Shown here in pieces: positions 15,848 through 24,781 of a DNA stretch of 64,000 nt. The stretch spans positions 6,111,001-6,175,000 of the forward strand of contig NZ_CP160403.1 in assembly GCF_040782645.1 (NCBI RefSeq), given 5' to 3'. A program made the position numbers and the translations under genes. The notes under the pieces are model-generated. The model searched no databases. It was not told where the DNA came from and saw only the letters and a program-made list of their open reading frames with translations. Source of the stretch: Streptomyces sp. HUAS ZL42 (GTDB lineage Bacteria; Actinomycetota; Actinomycetes; Streptomycetales; Streptomycetaceae). Every line of letters starts with the position of its first letter. Position 1 is the stretch's first letter.

Positions 15848-17677
15848 TCAGCCACTGCACGGTCGGTAGGGCCGCACCGCGGCCTGGAGCGGTCGCACCA
15901 GGGGCTGACGCAGCACGGTCGGTGCGCGGTCGGTGGGCGGTTCCAGCAAGTGCAGCACCAGGGTGCGGCTGGAGCCTGCGGGCAGTTCCAGATCGAGGGT
16001 GTAGACCGGATGGCCGCGCTCGACGGCACCACTCATCAGCGTGCGTCGACCGTCCAGGGTGGCCTTGACCAGCTTCGCCCGCTCACTGGCGAAGTAGGAG
16101 ACCAGCAGTCGGTTGTCGCCGGGCCGGGTGCGGTAGGGCGGGTTGTCCACCCGCTGGGTGACATAGGCGGGAAGCCCCGAGGCCGGTGCCCGGTTGGACA
16201 GCCGTACGGTTGCGGTGACCTCGCGGCCGTATTCAGTGCACAGGCCCGGTGCCCAGACGAGGCTGCGGTCGAGGTAGTAGTCCAGTTTGGTGCCCGCAGC
16301 ATTGGTCACCACCAGCCCGGCCAACGGTGCGGGTCCCGTCGGCAGGGCGCCGCCGAGCGGTCGTTGCTGCAGGTCACGCTGCTCCGCGGGGTGGGCGCTC
16401 CACACCTTGATCCGCCCGCCCTCGAACTGCTGGTGCAGCGCGGCGAGGAGTGCCGGGCGGCGCGACGGATCGTCGGCACTGTCCAGCAGCCGCTGTGAGA
16501 CGGCACGCGCCACGTCGAGGAAGAACTCCTTGCGTTCCGGGATGTCCTGGTAGGTGGCATAGCTGGTGCGCTCGGTGAGGGCGACGACATTGGCGGCGGT
16601 AACGGGGGTCCCGTCGGCCAGGCGGGCAGAACCGGACGCGCTGAGCAATCCGGACAACGCGCCGGGATCCAGTGCGAACGCGCCATCCACTTTCTGGCCG
16701 CTGTGCGCGAGCCAGGCGGCGGCCCAGATGCGGGCGGCGTATGGGAAGTGCGGGCTGACGTTGCTGTTGACCCAGGTGCTGGTCGGTGCGCTGGGGCCGT
16801 AGAGGGCGGTGTACTCGGCCGGCATGTCGACTGCCGCGCGGACGTCCATCAGTTCGCTGTCATTGCCGAAGTCCTCGAAGTGCAGTCGGCCGCGCTCCGC
16901 GGTGACCACTGCGAACGCTCCCGGAAGCCCGCCGGTACCGCGTGCCTCGGCAGTGTTCTCGAACACGGCCAGATACCGCCTCGGCCCTGCCGCTCCGAGC
17001 ATCGGCGGCATCACTCGGGCCGCCATGGCGGCGTCGTCCGTGACACTGCTGATCCGTGCAACCTGTCCGGAAAGCTGGGCCCGCGCATGGTCCGCGGCGG
17101 GCAACCACGTGGCATGCGGCAACGCGGCCACGTTCGTACGCACCGCCGAGGCGCTGCGCGCGGCATCCTTGAGCAGGGGAGCGGCACGGCGCAGGGCGGC
17201 GAGGTCGAGATGCCCACCGTCGTTTCCGGCGGCGGTCGCCAGTTCGGAGGCGGTGCGCGTCAACGGCTGCAGGACATCGTGGGTGAGCAGGTCGGAGGCT
17301 TCGGCGACACCCCGTACGGTGCGCAGCGGCTGTCCCAGAAGGGGCAGGTGCGAGGCGGGATACCAGGCCGGGCCGGTGGTGAGCCGGTGCGCTCGGGCCG
17401 CGTGCCGCGCGGCGCTGCGTACGGCCGCCTCGGCCGTCCGCAGCTGGGCGGCAGGGCCTGCGGAGGGCGCCGTGTTCGACTGCCCCCGCAACGTCTCGAG
17501 ATTCCGCTGCGCGGCCAGCAGTTCGTGGCGCGCGAGCACAGCGGTGACCACGATCCAGCCGACGCTTGCCAGGAGAAGGCCGACGAAGGCGCACACGGAC
17601 AGCAGGACGCGGGGATCGCGCAGCAGGCTGCTGACGGGACGGAAGGCGACGGTTCTTGGCAGGGCCGGCAATCTCAT
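15848..17677 (-). CDS. DUF4012 domain protein of the polysaccharide locus
   Basis: 609 residues. One N-terminal membrane span (LLSVCAFVGLLLASVGWIVV, about 26-48) is followed by a helical stretch and a large extracytoplasmic region. Landmarks are RYLAVFENTAEARGTGGLPG and NSNVSPHFPYAARIWAAAWL, typical of DUF4012. The family has no proven activity but occurs in actinobacterial exopolysaccharide clusters, often beside the initiating sugar transferase, as here (9 bp downstream of it). A role in export or surface attachment of the polymer is inference. Confidence 0.82.
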   Translation of the reverse strand: MRLPALPRTVAFRPVSSLLRDPRVLLSVCAFVGLLLASVGWIVVTAVLARHELLAAQRNLETLRGQSNTAPSAGPAAQLRTAEAAVRSAARHAARAHRLTTGPAWYPASHLPLLGQPLRTVRGVAEASDLLTHDVLQPLTRTASELATAAGNDGGHLDLAALRRAAPLLKDAARSASAVRTNVAALPHATWLPAADHARAQLSGQVARISSVTDDAAMAARVMPPMLGAAGPRRYLAVFENTAEARGTGGLPGAFAVVTAERGRLHFEDFGNDSELMDVRAAVDMPAEYTALYGPSAPTSTWVNSNVSPHFPYAARIWAAAWLAHSGQKVDGAFALDPGALSGLLSASGSARLADGTPVTAANVVALTERTSYATYQDIPERKEFFLDVARAVSQRLLDSADDPSRRPALLAALHQQFEGGRIKVWSAHPAEQRDLQQRPLGGALPTGPAPLAGLVVTNAAGTKLDYYLDRSLVWAPGLCTEYGREVTATVRLSNRAPASGLPAYVTQRVDNPPYRTRPGDNRLLVSYFASERAKLVKATLDGRRTLMSGAVERGHPVYTLDLELPAGSSRTLVLHLLEPPTDRAPTVLRQPLVRPLQAAVRPYRPCSG

Positions 17678-17686
17678 GGGCTGTCC

Positions 17687-18346
17687 CTAGTAGGCGCCGT
17701 CACCGCGGAGCACGGCAGGCAGGGTTCGGAGGAGGATCGCCAGGTCCTGCTTGACCGACCAGGTGTCGACGTACTGCAGATCCAGGCGCAGGGCGTCCTC
17801 CCAGGCCAGCTCGGACCTGCCGCTGACTTGCCACAACCCGGTGAGGCCCGGCCGGACTTGGAGGCGACGGCGGGCCTCCCCGGTGAATGCCGAGTCCTCG
17901 ACCGGTAGGGGCCGGGGGCCGACCAGGGACATCTGCCCCTTCAGCACATTGATCAGCTGTGGCAGTTCATCAAGGGAATAGCGGCGCAACCAGCGCCCGA
18001 CCGCGGTCACACGCGGATCGTCACGGACTTTGAACAGGTGTCCGTCCGACTCGTTGCGAGCTGCCATGGCCTTCCGCATCTTCTCGGACCCGACTCGCAT
18101 GGTGCGCAGCTTGAGGATGTGGAACTCCTTGCCCCGCCAGCCCGTTCGCCGCTGGCGGAACAGCAGAGGGCCCCGAGTGTCGACCTTCACGGCAACGGCG
18201 GCAGCCAGAAGCACCGGTGCCAGAAGCAGGAGCAGGACGGCGGCCCCCACGAGGTCGATGGCGCGTTTGGCTGCCAGGCCTCCCCAGGTCAACTGTCGTC
18301 GCGCGGTTGGCTGATGAAGCGCTGTCTCTCCAGCAGATACCAGCAT
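17687..18346 (-). CDS. Initiating phosphoglycosyltransferase (WcaJ/WbaP/PglC superfamily)
   Basis: 219 residues, the short monotopic form. A basic start (KRAIDLVGAAVLLLLLAPVL) gives the re-entrant membrane helix. The catalytic core shows FRQRRTGWRGKEFHILKLRTM, then SLDELPQLINVLKGQMSLVGPRP with the essential Asp-Glu pair, and RPGLTGLWQVSGR. It transfers a sugar-1-phosphate from UDP-sugar to undecaprenyl phosphate, the first step of polymer assembly. GGGGG precedes the ATG. Sugar specificity cannot be read. Confidence 0.92.
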   Translation of the reverse strand: MLVSAGETALHQPTARRQLTWGGLAAKRAIDLVGAAVLLLLLAPVLLAAAVAVKVDTRGPLLFRQRRTGWRGKEFHILKLRTMRVGSEKMRKAMAARNESDGHLFKVRDDPRVTAVGRWLRRYSLDELPQLINVLKGQMSLVGPRPLPVEDSAFTGEARRRLQVRPGLTGLWQVSGRSELAWEDALRLDLQYVDTWSVKQDLAILLRTLPAVLRGDGAY

Positions 18347-18529
18347 TTACTACCCCCTTTACGGCGAAATGGGTGAAACACCCTCTATACAGGAGCATAT
18401 TCACAAACATGATGCCTGACTGGCTCATAACTGAGTAATAGATAGAAACACGACGCTGACCTGAGCTCTGGCAATGACACGACAACATGCCCCCGGTCCA
18501 GCTGGCGCGGGGCGACCGAGAGGACCTGC
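18347..18529. promoter_or_regulatory. AT-rich divergent promoter region of the polysaccharide locus
   Basis: 183 bp between the divergent sugar transferase and UXS genes, much AT-richer than average. GGGTG-AAA-CACCC at 18371-18383 is a perfect short inverted repeat that could bind a dimeric regulator. Confidence 0.5.
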
Positions 18530-19528
18530 ATGCGTGCGGTAGTGACGGGCGGGGCCGGCTTCATCGGTTCCCACCTCTGTGAGCGACTGCTCCACGACGG
18601 CCACGAAGTGGTGTGCGTGGACAACTTCCTTACATCCAGCCCCGACAACGTCGAACATCTCATGGGGAACCCGCACTTCCGGTTGAGTCGATTGGACGTC
18701 ACCAAGGGCCTGGAAGTGCCCCACCCGGTGGACGCCGTCTTCCATCTGGCATCACCAGCCTCGCCCGCCGACTACCTGCGATTGCCCCTCGAGACACTCC
18801 GCGTGGGTTCGGCCGGCACATGGCACGCCCTGGACCTGGCGGCAGCGAAGGGCGCCCGCTTCCTCCTCACCTCCACGTCCGAGTCGTACGGCGATCCTCT
18901 GGTCCACCCCCAGCCGGAGAGCTACTGGGGTCACGTCAACCCCGTCGGCCCTCGCTCGGTGTACGACGAGGCGAAACGCTTCGGTGAGGCCCTGACGATG
19001 GCCTACCGCAGAAACCGAGGTGTGGACGCCAAGATTGTGCGCATCTTCAACACCTTCGGCCCGAGGATGCGACCGGACGACGGTCGGGCCATTCCCGTCT
19101 TCATCGGCCAGGCGCTCAGGGGTGAGCCGATCACCGTCACCGGCGACGGTAGCCAGACCAGGTCGTTGTGCTACGTCGACGACCTGGTCGAGGGGTTGCT
19201 GCGGATGCTCGCGAGTGATCACGGCGGCCCCCTCAACCTGGGCAACCCCCATGAGGTCTCCATGCTCGAACTGGCCCAGTGGATCAGCAAGCTCACCAGG
19301 GCCGACTCCGAGATCACGCTGATCCCACGGCCCCAGGACGACCCGGAACGACGGCGCCCGGACATCACCCTGGCCCGCGAACTGCTGGACTGGGAGCCCA
19401 CGACTCCGGTGGAGCGCGGGCTTTGCGACACGATCGCCTACTTCCGCCTCCGCCTGGATTCCGGCAACCTCGCCGACCGCAGGAACCGAGCCGTCCCTTC
19501 ACCGATGACCGCGCCGGCTCGCTCATGA
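18530..19528 (+). CDS. UDP-glucuronate decarboxylase-like NAD-dependent epimerase/dehydratase
   Basis: 332 residues, SDR fold. The NAD motif GGAGFIGSHL is at the start, the active site shows TSTSESYGDP and YDEAKRFGEA (Tyr-x3-Lys), and DNFLTSSPDNVEH with HLASPASPADY, GPRMRPDDGR and QTRSLCYVDDLVEGL are the pattern of UDP-xylose synthase (UXS). It would turn UDP-glucuronate into UDP-xylose. The needed UDP-glucuronate could come from the dehydrogenase at 34610. A dTDP-glucose dehydratase-like role is less likely given those motifs. It overlaps the next gene by ATGA. Confidence 0.85.
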   Translation: MRAVVTGGAGFIGSHLCERLLHDGHEVVCVDNFLTSSPDNVEHLMGNPHFRLSRLDVTKGLEVPHPVDAVFHLASPASPADYLRLPLETLRVGSAGTWHALDLAAAKGARFLLTSTSESYGDPLVHPQPESYWGHVNPVGPRSVYDEAKRFGEALTMAYRRNRGVDAKIVRIFNTFGPRMRPDDGRAIPVFIGQALRGEPITVTGDGSQTRSLCYVDDLVEGLLRMLASDHGGPLNLGNPHEVSMLELAQWISKLTRADSEITLIPRPQDDPERRRPDITLARELLDWEPTTPVERGLCDTIAYFRLRLDSGNLADRRNRAVPSPMTAPARS

Positions 19529-20409
19529 CCGCACAGACCGGTACCCCATCGGCACCGACCTCCGCCGCGCCCCCGGTGGTCGAGTGTCTGGGCGTGCCCA
19601 TCACGGCTCACACCCGCGAGAGCGCGGCCCGCCATGTGCTGCACCTCGCTCGTCGCAACCGTGAGGCACGCCAGAGCGACGGCAGGTGCGACTCCGGCAC
19701 GGTGCGCGGCAGCGACGTTCACCTCTCCAACGCGTACACCCTCGCTCTCGCGGATCGGGACGCCGAATTCCAGATCCTGCTTCGTTGCGCCACCCTGAAC
19801 CTCCCCGACGGGCAGTCAGTCGTCTGGGCCAACCAGCTCCTCCATCGCGGTACGGACCTGCCGAGTACGCGGGTGTACGGCCCCGACCTCCTTCTTGACG
19901 TCTTCGCGCTGAGCCAGAACACCGAAGTGCGCCACTACCTTCTCGGCTCCACGCCTCAGGTGCTGGACGCGCTGTACCAGGAACTGCGGCGGCGCTTCCC
20001 CCGGGCGCAGATCGTCGGTACGTGCTCTCCGCCCTTCCGGCCGCTGACCGCCGGGGAACTGCAGCAGCAAGTGGAGGCCATCCGTACCGCGGCGGCGGAC
20101 ATCGTCTGGGTGGGGCTCGGCACTCCGAAGCAGGATCGCTGGGCCGCAGACCTGTGTGCACAACTGCCCGTGGTGGCGGTGGCTGTGGGAGCGGCTTTCG
20201 ACTTCGTCGCCGGCACCAAGCCGCAGGCACCGCTCTGGATGCGGCGCAGCGGGCTGGAGTGGCTGTTCCGTCTCTGCTGCGAGCCTCGCCGCCTGTGGCG
20301 GCGTTACCTGTTCGGCAACACGCGGTTCCTGTGGGGGGTGACCCGGCAGGCTGCGGGCGACGGGATCACAGCGAGCCCGCTCGCGGCCACCGGGAAGAGA
20401 GCCTCGTAA
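19525..20409 (+). CDS. WecG/TagA/CpsF family glycosyltransferase (GT26)
   Basis: 294 residues from ATG 19525, overlapping the UXS stop. Family marks are HLSNAYTLALADRD (Thr-Asp/Asn region), LNLPDGQSVVWA, RVYGPDLLLDV, YLLGSTPQ, VWVGLGTPKQDRWAADL and AVGAAFDFVAGTKPQAP. These enzymes add the second sugar to the lipid-linked first sugar (ManNAc-type transferases). It thus follows the initiating transferase in the pathway. Likely peripheral membrane protein through the basic C-terminal part (WLFRLCCEPRRLWRRYL). Confidence 0.9.
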   Translation: MTAQTGTPSAPTSAAPPVVECLGVPITAHTRESAARHVLHLARRNREARQSDGRCDSGTVRGSDVHLSNAYTLALADRDAEFQILLRCATLNLPDGQSVVWANQLLHRGTDLPSTRVYGPDLLLDVFALSQNTEVRHYLLGSTPQVLDALYQELRRRFPRAQIVGTCSPPFRPLTAGELQQQVEAIRTAAADIVWVGLGTPKQDRWAADLCAQLPVVAVAVGAAFDFVAGTKPQAPLWMRRSGLEWLFRLCCEPRRLWRRYLFGNTRFLWGVTRQAAGDGITASPLAATGKRAS

Positions 20410-20493
20410 CGCGGCACCCGCCGGACTCAGTGCCCGAGACCCCCTCGCACCACGAGTGGCGACGGCCATTGCGCTCACCCGAGGAGACCTCAC

Positions 20494-21264
20494 GTGACCA
20501 CGGATGCACCGGAAGCAACAGCTGCGGCAGCCACGAAGTCCGGCGCCACATCCCCGTCCGCCGACTCACGCATCAGATCTGCCCGCGCCCTGGCACGCAC
20601 CGCGATCAGGAACGCGGTCAGCGATCCCGGCAGGCCGGGCTCCCTGTCCCACCGCGCTCGTACGAAACGTTGGGCTGAACTACTGCGACGATTCCCGGCC
20701 TTGAGCGACATGCACGTGCTGGACCTCGGCGGAGTGCCCGAGGCGTGGCGGCTGGCCCCTGTGAGACCGGCCCACGTCGTCACCGTCAACCTGGATTCGA
20801 GGGTCCTGTCGGCGGACGTGCCGGGCGTCACGGCTGTCGTGGGCGACGCCTGTGCCCTCCCCGCCCGGCTGGCCACAGAGCGATTCGACCTCGTGTACTC
20901 GAACTCCCTCCTGGAGCATGTCGGCGGCCACGCCAACAGGGTGCGCCTGGCTGAGACGGTGCGCATGATGTCCGACCAGCACTGGGTTCAGACTCCGTAC
21001 CGGTACTTCCCCGTCGAACCTCACTGGCTCTTCCCCGCATTCCAGTTCCTACCGCTGCGTGCACGCGCGGAGGTCTCGCGCCGCTGGCCCTTCGGCCCCA
21101 CTCGGTCCACGGACCTCGGGGCGGCCGTCGGCGACGTGGCATGGGTGGAGTTGCTGGACTTCACCGCGATGCGCCAGTACTTCCCCCACTCCGAGATCTG
21201 GCCCGAACGCGTCGTCGGACTGCCGAAGTCACTGGTGGCGGTAAGCCGGGCAGAGCACATCTGA
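20494..21264 (+). CDS. Class I SAM-dependent methyltransferase-like protein
   Basis: 256 residues from GTG 20494, with GAGGAGA upstream. The N-terminal 60 residues are Ala/Thr/Ser-rich and low complexity. Motif I is degenerate (MHVLDLGGVPEAWRL), a motif II acid occurs in VTVNLDSR, and FDLVYSNSLLEHVGG fits the motif III-IV region of Methyltransf_11-type proteins. The later part (WVQTPYRYFPVEPHWLFP) is typical of a group in glycan clusters. Probably methylates a sugar or repeat unit; the substrate is unknown. Confidence 0.75.
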   Translation: MTTDAPEATAAAATKSGATSPSADSRIRSARALARTAIRNAVSDPGRPGSLSHRARTKRWAELLRRFPALSDMHVLDLGGVPEAWRLAPVRPAHVVTVNLDSRVLSADVPGVTAVVGDACALPARLATERFDLVYSNSLLEHVGGHANRVRLAETVRMMSDQHWVQTPYRYFPVEPHWLFPAFQFLPLRARAEVSRRWPFGPTRSTDLGAAVGDVAWVELLDFTAMRQYFPHSEIWPERVVGLPKSLVAVSRAEHI

Positions 21265-21557
21265 AAACACTGCTCCGTCGGCGCGCTGAGGGAGAGCCGT
21301 GCATGCGGAGCGGCGGGGATCGATCGACGGCCGATCGCCTGAATTCCGGCCGCCTCGCGGGATCAAAGCCAGGAAACGCCCAGCGGCATCCGTAGGTTGT
21401 CGCCTGTGACGATCGCGCATACAGCCCTCGCCGAGTCCCGCCAGTGGACGCCGGTGACGTGCTGCAAACGCCCACTCACCGGCTGAGCCGAGGGCGTCGC
21501 GTCCACAGCTCGGACGGCGTTTCCGCACGCTCCTCAACAGCATCGGAGCCGCAGTAC

Positions 21558-22232
21558 ATGGCAATGACCCAACTCACCCGGCGCATCAAGTTGAAGACGA
21601 CGGCGACCGTTGTGCCATGGGTGACCCGGATTCGTCCGGGGCACGGATTGCAACGGCTCGGTACTGATTACGGAGGATGGTGGGTCCCCACCGATCTGAT
21701 CACGAAGGACTCCATCGTTTACGCGGCAGGTGTGGGCGAGGACATCAGTTTCGATCTCGCCGTCATCGAGCGCTTCGGGTGTGAGGTCTGGGCAATGGAT
21801 CCGACGCCTCGCTCGGTCAGGTTCGCCGAGGGAATTTCCGAACAGCGTTGGCATTTCCTCCCCTACGGGCTGTGGAAGGAAGACAGCATGCTGCACTTCC
21901 ATCCACCCGCAGATTCCGCACACGTTTCTCACTCAGCTACCGAAGTCCGTGGTCATGGTCCCGGATTCCAGGCCCAGTGCTACACATTGGCAACATTCAT
22001 GAAGATGCTGGACCACAACCGGATCGACCTGCTGAAGATGGATATCGAGGGAGCCGAGGAGCCCGTGCTCGACTGGATGCTGGCCGAGGGTCACCTACCG
22101 CGAATTCTCTGCATCGAATTCGATACCCCGCAAAGCCCCTGGGCCCTACGTAGACGCCTCCGTCACCTCGAAGACGCCGGTTACGTGATTCGTCGTGCGG
22201 AAGCACGCAACTACACGCTGACGCGCGGCTGA
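21558..22232 (+). CDS. FkbM family methyltransferase
   Basis: 224 residues from ATG 21558. Motif I region is SIVYAAGVGEDISFDLAVIERFG, followed by WAMDPTPRS and the FkbM landmark DLLKMDIEGAEEPVLDWML. FkbM enzymes methylate hydroxyls, often on sugars in surface glycans. An upstream in-frame extension lacks conservation and a binding site. TGATG overlap with the next gene makes these one transcription unit. Base composition is less GC-rich than the surrounding core genes. Confidence 0.82.
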   Translation: MAMTQLTRRIKLKTTATVVPWVTRIRPGHGLQRLGTDYGGWWVPTDLITKDSIVYAAGVGEDISFDLAVIERFGCEVWAMDPTPRSVRFAEGISEQRWHFLPYGLWKEDSMLHFHPPADSAHVSHSATEVRGHGPGFQAQCYTLATFMKMLDHNRIDLLKMDIEGAEEPVLDWMLAEGHLPRILCIEFDTPQSPWALRRRLRHLEDAGYVIRRAEARNYTLTRG

Positions 22233-23515
22233 TGGGTCCCAGCATGGCTCCGGGAGACGAATCCTCAAACGGTCCCTCAAACGCTTCCTCGCCATTGCGG
22301 ATCGCCGTGGTGCACAGCTTCTACGCTTCCGCCGTTCCCAGCGGCGAGAACCAGGCGGTGATGGATCAGATCGCGGCACTCCGCCGGGCCGGTCACGAGG
22401 CACACGTCCTGGCTGCGCATACCGACGAGCTCGGCCGGTCCCCGTTCCACCCGCTGCGGGCCGCGGTCACGGTGAGCAGCGGGCGAGGTCTCTCACCCGA
22501 GGCGGAGCTGCGGAAGCTTCGACCCGATGTGGTTCATGTGCACAATCTCTTCCCCAACTTCGGGAACTCCTGGCTCCGGTCCTGGCAGGGCCCGATCGTG
22601 GTTACGGTGCACAACTACCGGCCGATGTGCGCCGCAGCCACGCTGTACCGGAAGGGCGCGATGTGCACTCTCTGCCCCGACGGCGACCGGTGGGCCGGGC
22701 TGCGCAACGGCTGCTACCGCGGCTCACGCGTGGCTACCGCGCCACTCGCGTGGGCCGGCCGCCATGGAACTGCCGCCAATCCACTGCTGCGTCACGCGTA
22801 CCGAATCGTGGTGCTGTCCGAGACGAGCCGTCAGATGTACATCCGTGCCGGACTGGATCACCGACGGCTGACCCTTGTGCCGAACTTCACGACCGACATC
22901 GATGCTTCGGAATCTGCCGATTTCTTCAAGCACGACACGATCGCGTCCGACGCGGCATGGGTCTTCGCCGGCCGACTGAGCCCGGAGAAGGGCCTGAAGG
23001 AGTTGCTGGAGCGCTGGCCGGCCGACGAACGGTTGGACGTCGTGGGCGACGGCCCTCTGCTCGACGACTGCCGCCGGGCGGCGCCGCCGTCGGTCTGCTT
23101 CCTCGGGGCACTCGATCACACCGACATAAGGCAACGGCTGCCCTCCTGGCGCGGCCTGGTCTTCCCCAGCCGCTGGCTGGAAGGCGCCCCTCTCATCTAT
23201 CCCGAGGCACTGGCCGCGGGGCTTCCGGTTCTCGCATTCGCCGGTTCGGCCGTCGCGGCGTCGGTACGGGAACAGGGCACAGGCGCGGTGGTGGACTGGA
23301 ACGAATCGTTGAGCACGGCACTCAGACGCGCCGCCGTTCGCTTCCCCTCTCTGCGCCCCCACTGCCGGAGCGTGTTCCTGCGCCACTTCACGGAAGATGT
23401 CTGGAGGGAGCGCATCGAGTCCGTCTACTCCGCTGCTCTCACGCACCATGCCGCTGCCCCCCATGCTCCGACTGCGGTCGGCCCAGCGGTCACTGCAACG
23501 GAGGGGACATGGTGA
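22232..23515 (+). CDS. Glycosyltransferase family 4
   Basis: 427 residues. GT-B fold: N-terminal acceptor domain with VHSFYASAVPSGENQAV and DVVHVHNLFPNFG; a cysteine-containing insert (MCTLCPDGDRW, NGCYRG) seen in a subgroup of GT4 enzymes of capsule clusters; C-terminal donor domain with VFAGRLSPEKGLKELL and the sugar-nucleotide EX7E motif in EGAPLIYPEALAAGLP. Starts on ATG 22232 overlapping the previous stop and overlaps the next gene by 7 bp. Donor and acceptor unknown. Confidence 0.87.
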   Translation: MGPSMAPGDESSNGPSNASSPLRIAVVHSFYASAVPSGENQAVMDQIAALRRAGHEAHVLAAHTDELGRSPFHPLRAAVTVSSGRGLSPEAELRKLRPDVVHVHNLFPNFGNSWLRSWQGPIVVTVHNYRPMCAAATLYRKGAMCTLCPDGDRWAGLRNGCYRGSRVATAPLAWAGRHGTAANPLLRHAYRIVVLSETSRQMYIRAGLDHRRLTLVPNFTTDIDASESADFFKHDTIASDAAWVFAGRLSPEKGLKELLERWPADERLDVVGDGPLLDDCRRAAPPSVCFLGALDHTDIRQRLPSWRGLVFPSRWLEGAPLIYPEALAAGLPVLAFAGSAVAASVREQGTGAVVDWNESLSTALRRAAVRFPSLRPHCRSVFLRHFTEDVWRERIESVYSAALTHHAAAPHAPTAVGPAVTATEGTW

Positions 23516-24696
23516 AAGTCAACCGTTCCGCGAAGATCGCCATTGTCCAGCCGTACATCCCCAGCTACCGGACCAGCTTCTTCGACCATCTCAGGTGTCG
23601 CCTTCGGGCGGCGGGCTGCACCTTGGACGTGATGCACGGTGCTCCACCGCCAAGCCACGCCGCGCGCCAGGACGCCGCGAGTTGCTCGGCTGCGGCCGAG
23701 ATCCCTGTCCGCCGGCTTGTTGTACCCGGGGGGCGGTCGCTGGTCTGGCAACAGGTACCCCGCCGCGTGGCATCCGCCGATGTCGTAGTTCTGGAACAGG
23801 CGCTGCGGAACCTGGAAACGTATCCACTGCTCTTCAGACAGCAGTGGGCGCGCACGACCGGTGCTGTTGCCCCGCGGGTTGCGCTGTGGGGCCACGGCCG
23901 CACGTACACCAAGCCGGTCAGTCGTCTGGAGAGGATCGCCAAGGACGCTCTCACACGGCGCGCCTCATGGTTCTTCGCTTACACGCAGGGCGGTGCCGAC
24001 TACCTCGCGTCCTCTGGTTATCCAGGACAGCGGATTACCGTGGTACGCAACTGCGTGGACACCGGGACGCTCTCCGAGGTACGTGAGCGCGCGGAGACGC
24101 CGGGGACCCAGGAGTTCGCCGAGGCGGCGGCGCTGCGTGCGCGCCACCGTCTGGTGCCTGGACGCACGGCTTTGTTCGTGGGTGGGCTGGACGCTCCCAA
24201 GCGGATCCCCTTCCTGCTGGAGGCGGCACGACGCGTCTCCGTTGCTCTCCCGGGGTTCCGGCTCCTGGTCGCCGGCGGGGGAACCGATCGGACTCTGGTC
24301 GACACTGCGGCTTCATCAGGCGGTCCGGTGGTGGCCCTTGGACACACCACTGGACGGAGTACGGCTCTGCTGGGCGCGGTGTCGGATGTCATGCTGATGC
24401 CGGGACGTGTGGGCTTGTGCGCTGTGGATTCTTTCGTGCTGCGGACGCCCATCATCACGACTGACTGGCCGTGGCATGCTCCTGAGTTCGAGTATCTGAA
24501 GCACGGTCGCAATGCCGTCGTCACGCGCGACGACCTCGCAACGTACGCTGCCGCGGTACAAGCGTTGCTGAGCGATCGCACCCAATTGGCGCGCCTTCGC
24601 GCGGCCTGCCAAAAAGACGCCACCGATTACACGGTCGAAGGCATGGCAGCTCGTTTCTGTAATGGCCTGATCAGTGCGCTCGAACGGGAACCGTGA
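23509..24696 (+). CDS. Glycosyltransferase (GT4-like)
   Basis: 395 residues from ATG 23509 (GTG 23512 is equally possible; GGAGGGG lies at 23500-23506). N-terminal IAIVQPYIPSYRTSFFDHL and LWGHGRTYTKP, then ITVVRNCVDT and the donor-domain segment RTALFVGGLDAPKRIPFLLEAA. In place of the usual EX7E motif it has LMPGRVGLCAVDSFVLRTPI, a variation found in some capsule GT4 enzymes. It follows the previous gene with overlap and is probably co-translated. Confidence 0.82.
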   Translation: MVKVNRSAKIAIVQPYIPSYRTSFFDHLRCRLRAAGCTLDVMHGAPPPSHAARQDAASCSAAAEIPVRRLVVPGGRSLVWQQVPRRVASADVVVLEQALRNLETYPLLFRQQWARTTGAVAPRVALWGHGRTYTKPVSRLERIAKDALTRRASWFFAYTQGGADYLASSGYPGQRITVVRNCVDTGTLSEVRERAETPGTQEFAEAAALRARHRLVPGRTALFVGGLDAPKRIPFLLEAARRVSVALPGFRLLVAGGGTDRTLVDTAASSGGPVVALGHTTGRSTALLGAVSDVMLMPGRVGLCAVDSFVLRTPIITTDWPWHAPEFEYLKHGRNAVVTRDDLATYAAAVQALLSDRTQLARLRAACQKDATDYTVEGMAARFCNGLISALEREP

Positions 24697-24769
24697 ACAG
24701 TGCATGGACCTGTGATCCAGGCGAGTGAGATTATTGCCAGCCACTCCGATCGACCTCACATCCGGATGT

Positions 24770-24781
24770 TAGGGTGAATGC
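24770..24781 (+). promoter_or_regulatory. Putative -10 element, leaderless start
   Basis: TAGGGT at 24770-24775 ends 6 nt before the ATG at 24782 in an AT-richer stretch, with no ribosome binding site. This suggests a new leaderless transcript within the cluster. No clear -35 was seen. Confidence 0.4.

Noticed and set aside
15597..15860. 87-codon minus-strand frame in the gap before the cyclase
   Set aside because: No binding site, Arg/Ser-rich, and overlaps the DUF4012 gene end.
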